Positions 31,330 through 44,200 of a DNA stretch of 64,000 nt are shown piece after piece. Position 1 is the first letter of the stretch. Every line of letters starts with the position of its first letter. The translations under genes and the position numbers were made by a program. The notes under the pieces are model-generated. The model was not told where the DNA came from. It saw only the letters and a list, made by a program, of their open reading frames with translations, and ran no database searches. This DNA is from Euglena gracilis (lineage: Eukaryota > Euglenida > Euglenophyceae > Euglenales), in contig CP154955.1 of NCBI GenBank assembly GCA_039621445.1, forward strand, positions 16,104,139 to 16,168,138, in the 5' to 3' direction.

Positions 31330-34300
31330 TACATACATACATACATACATACATACATACATACATACATACATACATACATACATACATACATACATAC
31401 ATACATACATACATACATACATACATACATACATACATACATACATACATACAAACATACATGCATGCCTATACATACATTAGGCCCCTCATCCCCCCGA
31501 GTGGGTCTCGGACAGGCACCTATGGTCACTTCCCATTTTGGTGCTCTGGTCGGCCCTGGTCGGCCCTGGTCGGCCCTGGTCAGCAAATAATCGGCCATAG
31601 GTGGGGGTATCCATCACAGAAAAAATGTGAAGGGATGCAATGATTTTCTGAAATGTCTTGCCAAGATCAAAAGGAAGTGCCCCATAAAGCCTCCATTGGC
31701 TCCCCAAAAGCAACCAAAATGACCTAAAATGGCTTGAAATAACCAAAAATTACTGAAAAACGCCAACAAAATCCACAAAAGATTGTGAAAAATGACCCAA
31801 AATTACCAAAAGGGCGCAAAATGGCCAAAATGCCATAAAAAATGCTCAGATTGACCCAAATTAGCCCAATCAGTGACAAACAGCCCCCAAATCAGCAAAA
31901 ACTGATCCACAATGGCCAAAATGGGTGTAAAACTGGAGATTTGTGAGAAAATTATCCAAAAATGGGTTAAGTTCTTCAAAATATACAAAAAAAATGCCAG
32001 CATCACCCAGCATCGCCCAGCAACACCCTGCATCGCCCAGCATTGCCCAGCATCGGAACCCCACCTCTGGTCTCCAAAAATCCAGCATCACCCAGCATCG
32101 TCCAGCATCGCCCTGCATCGCCCAGCATCATCAGAGGTGCTTGTTCCAGAGGCAAAGCCGCCGAATTCCTTCACCCATTCCCCTTCGGTCGGCCAACCAC
32201 ATGCAAGTCGGCCCTGGTCGGCCCTGGTCGGCCCTGGTCGGCCCTGGTCGGCCCTGGTCGGAACCCCCACCTACGGGGGTCCTGAAAACCATAGTCGGCC
32301 CTGGTCGGCCCTGGTCGGCCGTAGGTGCCTGGTCTTGGAGTCCCCCAGACTGGAAAAAATTTTTCTTCGGCCCTGTGCGCTGAGGTGAAAATGGGGTTTT
32401 ATTTATTATTTTTTTTAGCTGATTATGTCCAAGAAAATCGCAAAAAATGGCCCAAAAATGGGCATTTCTGTCAGGAATTTGGAATCTCTGGTGGTTTGTG
32501 TAGTCACTGGGAAAAAATGTACTAGCTAGCCCTGCTTGCAGACCCCCCACCCCGGGTCCATTAGGATTTCCACTGGAAAAAGCCGGACTTGCTGCAATCG
32601 AGCCCCTCCCCCCTGGGGTACTGTGAACCCCTAAGCCGAAGACTAATGTCACGTTTCGCACCCCGGGGGGTGCGAAGCTTGACAACAGGTTGGCCACGGG
32701 CACCCCAGGGCTGGTGAAGGCGTTGGGTTGGGGGGGAGGACTGCGCGGCTTGGGATGCGGGCCAGTGCACTTCCCACCGCCTGTGTGCGGTGGGCTGACA
32801 CCCAGACCCCCTTGAGGATGGACCCCCGGTAGAACCAGCCGACCGGCCTTCGGGACCGCGCCAAACGGCCCTCAGGCGGAGGCCGCACGCCGCGGAGTGC
32901 GCTGGCCTGCGCTCGGGTTGCGTAATCCTCGCCCTAACCTTGCGCCTTCACCGCCCCCCCCCCCCCCTCGTGGTATCCCACTTCCATGCCCCCCCCCCCC
33001 CGGGAAATGGGAGATGGGTGCCCCTCTGCTGCCCTCCCCCTCCTCCCCCCCTGGGCGGCCAGCAGGTCCCGGGGGTCGCGGCCCATGCTGTCCACCAGCA
33101 GCGGCTTCGCCGGCAGCACTCCACCCCGGCCTGTCCCCGGCCACCTTTCGTGGGCTCCTTTTGCCGAGCCACAGCTGGTGGCTGGGGCAAGCACACAATG
33201 CCGGTGCCGATCTATGGCGACCAACGCCCGCCTGGCCATCCCCAAGCCCAATGAACCAGAGCGTTGCTTGAGGACCCGGGGGGGGGGTCAGCTCAGAGGC
33301 TGGAAAATTTCGGCTGGCTGGAAAAAGGCTGCTGGCTGACCCTGACCTGGGGTCGAACCGGGGACCAAAAAATCGAAAGTGCAAAAAATCCAAAAAAATG
33401 CCAATTTTGCAACAATTTTTGGGGTTGTTGGGCTTATTTGGGTCGATTTTTTTGACCCCAAAAATGTCCTGGACAACTTATTCTCGACCCGTGTTGGCCC
33501 ATTTTTCTCCCATTTTTGCCCATATTTTGGCCCATTTTCGTACCCCTTGAAAGCAAAAAAATCCATTACCATCCAGCCGCCGTTTCTTTTAGCAAAGCCC
33601 TGCAATGAACACCAAAACGACAATCCAGACGGTCCGGATGAGGGGACGTTCATTGGGCATGGGTTGTATGGGCATTTGTGTCGCTGTGAAAACTGACGCA
33701 CTACACGATCCGCACGCCCACTGTTCATTGGGCGAGGGGGTTCATTTGACATGGGGGGGGATACCTGTCTGGTGTGGGCTTTGCGGGAAGCAGGCAACCA
33801 GGGGTGGGGGGGTAAGAAGCAATGGCATGGGTCAGCCGGGGGAGGGGTTGGGTGGGGGGGGGCCGGCCGGGGGGGGGGCGAGCTGGTCAGGCCCCGAATC
33901 AGGCTGGCCTGGCGGGCGATGAAGGGCTTGTCTGTGACGACGAACACGGGGATCCTGCCCAAGAGAGAAACCAAATGGCGCCAGCGGGGGACGCAGCGGT
34001 GTGGCAAGGAACACAAATGGGTGCTCATGCGCAAGCAATCCCATTGCTGCAGGATCAACCCTCTCCCGAATGAAACGACGGGTCGACATCTGACGTTTGA
34101 GTTTGAGCGTGTGATTCGGGCGGGGTTGGTGATCAGGGGGACGCATGTCAAACGGGGGTCACCACATGTGCAGACACCAGGGAGCCATTTATTCCAGACT
34201 TTAAGCATCTAAAACATCAAATGTCCATTCGCCGTGGGCACTTTCTCGTAAACAGGAAACTCACCCACCCACTTTTCGTTTGAAACCCCCCCCAAGCCAC

Positions 34301-35172
34301 CAGTCGAGGTCGACCAATGCACCCAACACCAGCTGAAACCCCTTTTAAAAACGCCGACCCAGCCTTCACCTGGGCCAAACTGACCCTGACCCAACCCCCA
34401 AGCAAGGGGTGGGGTCCAGCGGACCCAATGAGATTCACTTGGTAGCCCCTGGGGGGGGGGGGGGCTTTTTCTCGGGCCCAACTCCCCGGAAATCCTTTCA
34501 CCCCCCCCCCCCCCCGGTTCAACCCACCCACCCACTCAACCCCCCCAAATCGGCCAAAAAAACACTCGAGAATTTTTTTTTTCTGGCCTGGCTTTTTGGC
34601 CGCGGACCCATGGCGCATCCCTCTGGGGCGTCCAGTGACCCCAACCTGCCCACCCACTCTCAAAACCCCCGGGGGTGGGGGGCCCAGGCGTTTAATGAAT
34701 CCATGGCCCCAACCCAACCACCTGCCTATTCTCAAAACCACCACTGCCGAGGTGGTGGATCGCACACACGATAATGCCATAAATGGGGGTAGTCATCACA
34801 GGGGGTGGGTTGATCTAAGTCGGGGGGCGACCCACAGCCTATCTACCCCCCCCCCCCCAAACTGCCGCCTGCCACACCTCGGGCGGTACTTGGCCACGTA
34901 CCGCTGCAGGAGCCCGGTCTCCGCCAGGACGATGAGCAGCGCGAACTCCTCGCTGAAGGAGAGGTGGACGGCCGCCGCCGCCATCGCCTCCACGGGGCGG
35001 AGGGGTCGCGGCGTGGCGGCCTGCAGCAGCCGGCTCACCGCCTCGTTGTCCAGCCCCTTTTCGGCCTCTTGGCAGACTTTGACCATCATCTGTGCGAGGG
35101 CCCAATGTGGGCTAGTGTGGTGTGGTGTGTGTTGCATGTTGCGTGTTGTGTGTGTTGTGTGTGTTGTGTGTG

Positions 35173-35223
<51 letters not shown>

Positions 35224-38200
35224 GTGTGGTGTGTGTTGTGCGTTGTGCGTGGTGTATGGTGTGTGGTGTGTGGTGTGTGTGTGTTGTGTGTCTGATGTGT
35301 GGTGTGTGTGTGTGTGTGTTGTGCGTCTGATGTGTGTTGTGTGTGTTGTATGTTGTGTGTGTGTGTGTGTGCGTGTGTGTGTGTGTGTGTTGTGTGCGTG
35401 TGTGGGTGGGTGTGCACGTATTGCGCCACCCCGTATAAAGCTTGGGGACATGCGATGCAGTGTGTGGAAAAATGGATTGTGAGATCATGGTGGAGAGTGG
35501 ATCGCGCCGAAAAATTGCCATATTTGGCAAAGAAAGGCGTGGACTTCGAAGAAAAAAACTGATTTCTGGCACCCTCAGACCATCGCCCATCAACCCAAAA
35601 TATCAAAAAATTTCGATTTTTTTTTTTAATTTTTGACCCGTTCAAGCCCGAGTCTGGCCCGATCTGGTCCTTCTCCAGCCCTTAGGCCCAAAAGCGGTCC
35701 TCAAAGGGCGGCTTTTAAGGAAAAGAAAGAATCCCGTCCCTGATGGCCCGCCCTGCATCCATCCGTTGGCCAGCCGACACGGGCCGGGGATCCCACACCC
35801 TCACTGCGTCCAAGGGATACTTGCCCTTGGCCGTCTCCCCAGACAGCATCACGCCGGCAGGCTTCCTGCTGGGCCCCCTGGGGCCCTGGGACGTTTGGCA
35901 CGTTTGGAGAGAGCCAGGGCGGTGCAAAAACTGCGCATGGGCAGGCAAAAACCTGCACGGAAACAAACCGCAGGCGGCAGAAATGCACATGCCGTGAGAT
36001 CTCCTGTTTGCAAAATAAAATGAACAAAACAATGAACAAAAATTGTGCTGTAGAAAACTTGAAAAAACTACACTTCCCCCCGAAAATTCAACATACATCA
36101 CGATGAAAGCTGCGAAAAAACCTGCATAAAATTTATCCGGTGCAGAATTTTCCTCCAAGAATCACTGCAAATGGAATGCAGAAAAAAAGGCCAAAGACAA
36201 ACCACAAAATCTGGAAAAAAACTGCTGAAGACACAGTGCATATACCCTCCCTGCCGAGGGTTGAGGGCGAGGGCCACATGCCGCTGTGCGTGCAGCGGGA
36301 CTCACCCACATTGAAGCTGAAAGGCCACCACCATGAAGCCCTATGGATCACACGGAAGTCGAGGTTGAAATCAAGTGTCTCCAAAACGTCCCACGCCGGG
36401 GCCGGGGAAAGCCTGGGCGCAGTCAGCCCCGTCCACAATGGCGGTGCCGATGTCGGTCACCTCCGCCCGCGTGGGCTTCGGGTTGACGGTCATGGACTCC
36501 AGCATCGGAGGAGGGGGCGTGGGGCTGCCCTCGACGAATGGCGGTCCACCCCCCTGAATTCCCTGGGGAAAATAGCTGGTGGAGTTGAACCGGGTCCAGC
36601 AGAAGGATAGAAACTACAAAAACACCAGAAAATCGGCGAATAACGTAAAAACTTTGTAAAAAAGAATAATAATAATAATAATAATAATTCAAAAAACAGC
36701 GGGAAAAATGATGTGATAAAAACGTGAAAAAAATATTTGCTCAATCTGTCCAACTTGTTGTTGTTCAGTCTTTTTAGACAGAAAAGAACATAGGGGGCCG
36801 GACCCACCCAATCACTCCCTGGGGGGGGACTGGGGGGTCTCGGGGGGGACTCCTTTTGAGGGTCAACTTTGGGGTCCAATTTTTTTTTGCCGCTGTGCAA
36901 AAAAAAATGCAGAAACCCCCGGAAGGGTGTCCACTCACCTGACCCCCCACCCCGGGGGGTACCCACCCACCCACTCCCTCTTCCCTGCTCACCAAAATTA
37001 AAAAAAAATCCGGGAAATTTTATATCCCTTTGACCCATTTTGGTGCCATCGAGTCACCATCCAACCCTTACGAAGAAATGAATAAAAATTTGGCTAAAAT
37101 TGTCTCATGGCTATGAAATGGGTGTTGACATTCTGCAGAGGTTTGCTTCCCATTGAGTTTAAACACAGATGGGACAAACAGGGAAAGACCTTCGAAACAC
37201 ACATCCCATCCTTTGGTTGTGCGGGAAAAAGGGGATTGTGGCATAATTTTCTTTACAAACAAGGGTGAGAAGGGCTGAACGGGAAAGCCTGGTGGGGGGT
37301 GGTCGACCATACATAGGGTTTCAGGGGTGAGTTTTCATCACATCTTCCTGCAAATGACTTCACACTGCCTCCGGAGACCCCCCCCCCCCCCCAAGAGGCA
37401 GCCCCCGGACCCCCTGTCTGCGTGGCGCAGATCACCGGCTTGCCCGCCTCGTTGCACTTGCGGATGATCGCCTTCTGTACGTTGAACACCCGCTCCGCCG
37501 GGATCTCGATGCCGAGGTCCCCCCGGGCCACCATTACCCCGTCCGACGCCTGAGGGGGGGGGGCGGTGGCACACCTGCAACCACCTGCTGAACCCTACCC
37601 AGACACATACATACATACATACATACATACATACATACATACATACATACATACATACATACATACATACATACATACATACATACATACATACATACAT
37701 ACATACATACATACATACGTACATACATACATACATACATGCATGCATGCATACATACACACACATACATACATACATACATACATACATACATACATAC
37801 ATACATACATACATACATACATACATACATACATACATACATACATACATACATACATACATACATACATACATACATACATACAGACAAACATACATAT
37901 GCATTTTATGGGATACACACATGCACATGCACACGCACGCATGCACGCTCGCACGCGCGCGCACGCGCACACACACATGGGAAGCTCCGAGGGGGGACCA
38001 TACCATTGCTTACCAACCCCCTTGGCCCAGGGCTGTACAGGAAGGCCTGGTGGTGGGGTGGACAAACACCCTCCCACTGTTGGAGTGTCGGGGCCCAGAG
38101 TCCGATCCTTTCGAGGCGCCACACCCATCGTCTTCTCTGTTTTCTGCTTTGGGACCATCGTTCCACAGCTTGGTAGGAGAGTCCCCCTCCAGCCCCCCCC

Positions 38201-41200
38201 CCCCAAACTATTCGATCTCTTGAAGTTGGAGCTTAAAAATGATTTGGGGGGTTCTTTGGAGCAAAATGTTCAAAATCCCAAGCTGACCAAGAAAACAAAA
38301 AAATGAAAACATTTCAAGAGTTCCTCCTGGCACCCCCCAGCAGTTCCAAAAACAGCAAAGAAAATCTTCCGGCGCTGTGCGCTGGGAAACACAAAAATGT
38401 TCTCCCCCATCTTTAAGCATATCACATATTTTTTTTGATGTTGGGTGTTTTCCACATCCAAAAATCATAAATGGAGCATTTTTTGAGCAATTGAGCACTT
38501 ATTTTTAAAGATAAGCAGGATTTTCCAACAATTTTGCCCTTGTATCCAGCCTTTTGAACGGCCACCAAACTGAGAAATTTCCCAGACCGGTACCCAACCA
38601 TGCCATTGTTTAAAGTGTGTCTGAACCTCTTCCCATTGGGGTTACTAACTGGTTCCTTGAAAGTGGGAAGTGACCCCCAGGGCTGTACTGCACAGGAAAC
38701 CCCGATACCCTATGGGCTGTATGGGAAGGGAAAGCTGGGTGGGGGTCGACCCACTCGGGAGGTAGGGTTGACCCCCCCACCCAGGAGGTGGGGGCAGGGC
38801 TGTGCAGGAATACCCGAAACCCCATGTAACACATATTACATGGATTTTTCAACTGAAATGATTGCCCCCCCCCCCCCACACCTGCAGGATGGCGGCGAAG
38901 TTGTCCACCCCCTCCTGGCTCTCGATCTTGCTGAAGATTTGGATGTGGCCCGCGTTGTGGCTCTGAGGGGGGGGGGGTCACTCAGGAGGGGGGGGATGAA
39001 AAAAACGCGATGAAACACAACAAAATGCAAAATGCAAAACAAAATAAACTGAGGCGGTGGAACTCGCATTTGAGGATTTTTCCCTTGTCGGGTTCGCTTT
39101 GGGCTAATCGTCGACTTTTTTCTTTGAAGTGACAACACATGAACCCAAAGGCTGAATAATGTAATTAGGATGTAATGTGGTGTCCCAGGACGTGGAGATG
39201 GAAGCAGGGATTTTGCAAGTTAGGGTGTCCTAACCCCCCCCCCCCTCCCCCAAATAACCTGGCGGGGTGCCAGGTTATTGGAACCAATTTTTGGCCTTGC
39301 CCCCCCCCCCGCCAGGTTATTTGGGCCCTTTCTTTTCAGCACCATAAAGGGATTTTGCCTAAAAAAGGGGGGTGCCAAATTACTGGAACCATCTTTTTTG
39401 CCCCCCCCCCCCCGCCAAGTTATTCGCCCCCGCCAGGAGCAAGGAACCCGCCAGGCTATTTGGGGGAGCGGGCTTAGAGCAGGTGCCACCACCATAGGTT
39501 CACTTAGTGACCCCCGAGGGTGGGCACTTTCCGCGGGCTCAAACCCACCCACCCGCTTCTTCAAAAACCCACCCACCCACGACCCCCCTGGGCGACCCGG
39601 GGGGCGTGGACACAGTTTCCTGGGCCCAAACCAACCCACCCACTTTTTCAAAAAATCATCCCCCCCCCCTCTACCCACTCACCCACCCCAAACCACCCAA
39701 AATCGGCCAAAAACCTGCAAAAACTTTCCGGCCTGGGCTAGACCGAACAGAGTGCATCCCCCGGGCCTTTTGCGCAGCTGGGGGGATGCACCAAATCTGC
39801 TGAAAAGATCTTTTTTTTTCTTCAAAATTTGAATTTTTTTCAGCTTCGGGAAGATGTGGAGTCCAAAAATGAGCAACTGGCCAAAAATAAAAATTTGAAA
39901 AATTGACAAATCGTTTGGTTTCTGGGGAAAATTGGGTCCAACGTACCAAATTTCTCCAAAATTGAAAACATTTCCCAGCAGAAATCGAAAAAAACGCTGG
40001 GAAAGAAGGCAAAAAAATAAAAATGAAAAATTCCCAAAATCGAAAAGCACAAAAAAAATAGAAAACACAGTTTGCATTTGATGCCTGGCTTCCCCGTCAC
40101 GTTGTATGTTTGTGTCAGATGGCATGGCTCCCACTCCTTGGGGAGGGGAGGGATCGTAGCTGATGCCCACTGCACACTCTTGAAACATTTACCCAATTTC
40201 CCACCCGAGCCTTTGTTCACTGGCGATACAACCATGGGCCCCACAGGAGGTTTTTGAAAAGGGACAGTGACCCAAGGGAAATGGCCCCACCTGGAGCAGG
40301 CGGCGGAGCTCCTCCACGTGGGCGGCGGTGCGGATGAAGGAGGCAAAGATGACCCCAGGGACTTTTTTTTAAAAAAAAAACCTGGGCAGGGGTCCCCACC
40401 CACACCTGGGGGGGGGACACTTTTTTTGGGGGTCACTTTGGGGGTCAAAGAATTATTCGGCGCAAAGAGCCGGAACTAGAGGAAAAGCCTCGCTCCGGGG
40501 TCCTCGTGCTTGCCAACCTGGCCTTTCAGAAAGTTGGCCTCTCCTCTTCCTGTGCGCTCGCAATTTGGCTTAAGCCAACGCCTTGGGGGACTCTTCGGGG
40601 GGGGGGTCCAGCAGACCCACCCACCCTCACCCCCCAGGGTTCCAAACTTTCAGAAATCCCTGGATGACGTCCACCCCTTGGGAGATGCCGAACTCGATGT
40701 CCTGCCGGTCCTTGTCCGAGATGGGGGGCAGCGTCACCCGAGCGCCGGGGAGGTTGACAGCGCCACGGTTGTTTCTTTCCCCCCCTGAACTCCATGCCAC
40801 CCCTCTGAAAGGCACTTCTACGGGTATCACTTAGGGTCACTTGGTGTCTTCGTGGCTTGCTGATAGCCAAAGATGAGCCCTGCCCATGTGTAATACAGGG
40901 TTCAGTCTGTCCAGGTGTCCAGGGAATGCGAAGGGAGGGCGAAAAATAAAAAAAACAAAGGACAGAAGAGGGAAAGATTTTATAGAATGGCAAAATGCCA
41001 CTAAGGACGTGGCTGTGTATGTGTGCCCGTGCGGGTTGTGTGCGTGCGCGTGTGTGTGGGTGGGCGCATGTGTGTGCGTATGCTTGAGTGTGTGTGTGTG
41101 TGTGTGTGTGCTGTGTGTGCATGTCTGTCTGTGTGTGTGTGTGGGTGGGTGGGTGGTTGTGTGTATGCATGCCTGTGTGTTATTGAAAGGTCGATCATGC

Positions 41201-44200
41201 GCCAAAACCTTAGGTGCAACTTTGAAGGACTGAAAAGGTAAAAGAACCCTGGACGCCACGCCTGTCTGCCAGGGTTGGTCCCACGGCGCTGCATCAGAAA
41301 GGGGGTACGTTCCGGACGGGTGGCTCAGGGGGGGTCGGAGGCTGATTCTGTGTGATCTCGGTCGGTGACATTTCCGGCCCCGACGTTTGGGTCAACACAA
41401 ACCACACCCTGTGGTTCCCACCATGATGTGTGCAAGACACCTGCAAGGATCGCGACCCTAGGAACGTCGGAAAAAGGGCGAACGCCCTGGCCACAAAAGC
41501 AGGCATTTAATTTTTTAAGGCGCCTTAAAAAAAAAACGTTCAAATGCCTTAAAATGCGCGTTTAAAAAGTTTTGGCCAAAATGCAAAAATACCTTAAAAA
41601 ATTTGGGCTGGCAGAACTTTCTCCAACCGAGCAAAAATTAAAAGCGATAAATCTCGGCAAAAAACAGGTCAACTCTGGGAAGAAAAACGATTTTTTTTGG
41701 CATCGCTGGAGCATTGCCCATCCAACCAAAACTTTTTGACTTTTTTCAATTGTGGACCACATGCAAAATCAAAACGTTGGTTCGATGCCGGGACAAACCT
41801 TTGACCGCCCTGGAAAAGAGCGCTTTAAAAATCCTAAAAAGCCTTCAGAAGCCTTAAAAAATGCCTTAAAATGCCTTAAAATTTCGGGAAAAAAAACTTT
41901 GCCATAAATATAATCCCTGCACAACAAAGGGTTCTTTGGGGCCTTGTTGCCCCCTGGAAGCCGGGGAAGGGGCCCGCATGGCACGTCAGTCAGGGCCGTG
42001 ATTGCAGTGGTCTGGGCCCGGCACCGTACTGTGTCGCATCCAGGCTGCCATTCGCCCCCCCCCCCCCCAGCTTTCGAGACCCCTCCCATCTGCATAGCAG
42101 GTGGGAGAGTTCCCAGTCGGCGAAGGCAGGGGGGGGGGATGGAATCCTGAGAGGAGGGAGGGGTCACAAAAAAAAACATCAAACAAAAACTACAATTTTC
42201 GACCGAATTTTTAAGCGCTCTTCATGCTTTTTTGCTTGAAATCCCCCCAAACTTCTTTTTTCCATTATGGCCATTCTCTCAGAAGATTGGCGCTTCGCAT
42301 CGGAATCTGAGAAGTGATGGGTGATTCGGGCACATTTGACTCTCTGGTGCCAGCCCCCCCCCCCCTGCCCCCATACCCAGACCCCAGGGTTGACACCCCT
42401 GGCACAAAAAAAAACACAGGAAGAAAAATGTCTGAATCCGTGGCACTGACCTGAAGGGCATGGCCGGAAGACACAAATAAAAAGAAAGCTGCCGGGAACA
42501 ACTTGACAACCCTGAAAAGCAGCCAGGCCAGCGCTGCACTCCAGCACCTGTGCAGCCGGTGCAACAAGGGAGCACACCACCCAAACCAAGGACCCCGGGG
42601 CCCTGCTGGCCGGTTGGAAAGCAAAAACAAACACGTTGGAGGAAACCCCTCCCCCCGGGGTCCAATCAACTGCTGGGCTGGACAAGCGGGTACCCCAAAA
42701 ACTGGTAAAACAAAGCCCGAATCCAGCTGGGGTGGGGATTCTCGGCCGAAATTTTGAGGATAACCCACAAAATAAACCACCCAAAGACGCCATTTTTGAC
42801 CACTGTTTTTGACACCCCCTTGCACCCAAAAATTCAGAGCTTTGCGCCAAGCTTTTTTCCCAGCTCAACCTGGCTGTGTCAGACTTGCCCCAGCTTTATG
42901 TCAATGGACCCCCTCAGGGGTTCCACAACCCGGCTGCGGCTGGGACCTGCTGGCCGGGGGAAAAATGCTGGCTTTCCGGGGCAACCTCCCCCCAGATTTA
43001 GGCAACCTTGCTGAATTTGGGCTTTAGCCAACCCGCCTAAGAGGTTGCTGAAGTTTGGGTTTCACTGGATAAGCCAAGGGGTTGCTTGAATTTGAACCAA
43101 ACTGTCAACAAATTAGACACCTCTCTCTCAGAAGGAGAGAGGTGGCAATTTTTTTGTTTTATAAAATGCATGCCTCCCCCATGGGTGTCTCAAAGAGTGC
43201 TTTGGCCAAATAAACGAAGGAAAATTGTAAACCAGAATGGTATGTTTGTCAATGGTTGCCTGAATTTGCGGCTTTCCAATCATTTCGCCGGCATTTTTCA
43301 GGGGTTGCTTGAATTTGGGTTTTTGTGCTGACTCCCAGGGGCTGCTTAATTCCGGGGGTTGCTGAAATCGGAGGAGGGGGGCAGGGTCCTTGCCGGTTGA
43401 ATCAATTCCCCGGACGTGAACCGCTGCCCCCACCGCCAGGGATCGGCGCGGGGGCACACCTCGAGGCAGAACAGGCCGTCGTCCATGTAGATTCGGCCCC
43501 CGGGCTGCACCACCTGCGGCAGGTCCTTGTAGTCCACGTACAGCTGTTGGGCTGCTCCCAGGGTTCCGATAGGAAATCCGAGAAGCCTTGGTGGGGATGG
43601 ACACCCCCCAACCTCCAGGATGGGGTGTCCTTCTTCATCTGGGGTTCATTTTATCCCATAGAAGAAACATTTTTTTAGATCCAAATTTGGTTTTTCTTTT
43701 CACTCTTTTTCGAAAAAAATCATCAATCAAAATTAAATACAATAATAAAATAAAATGTTTATTCACTCCTCCCAAGGGAAAATTCCTTCTGGGCTGGAAA
43801 GAAAATCTTCCCTGAAAAATTGGTGCCCCTGGAAAAACAAGAAAGAGTACTTCGGGGTAGACCCACCCACTGAGGCGGTCTACTTCGCACTTAGCTTCAA
43901 CAATTGGACTTGCGTTGCACAATCGCGCAATCCAAAACGCCTCCAAATTTATGGTCTTTTTGGGGGTCTTTCTTGGGTCCTGTTTTCGGATGAAGAGGTT
44001 CAAATCCAAATCGCGAGATGAGCATTGGAGCGTTCCGGAAATACAGCCTGTCAATCCACGGACCTTGTGGTCTTAAACATTCTGCCACCTGGGAGCTGAT
44101 CGACAAATTCACAGCTCCGAAGAGCATCTGGATCGAAATGATGGGTTTGTGGGGGTCCGCCCATTTGTTGCCTGTTGGAAGGTCCCAGTTTATGCTGCAA

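Noticed and set aside
31006-31643. Long open frames of YIHT / YVCM repeats on both strands
   Set aside because: They are translations of the (ACAT)n microsatellite. The same applies at 37.5-38.2 kb.
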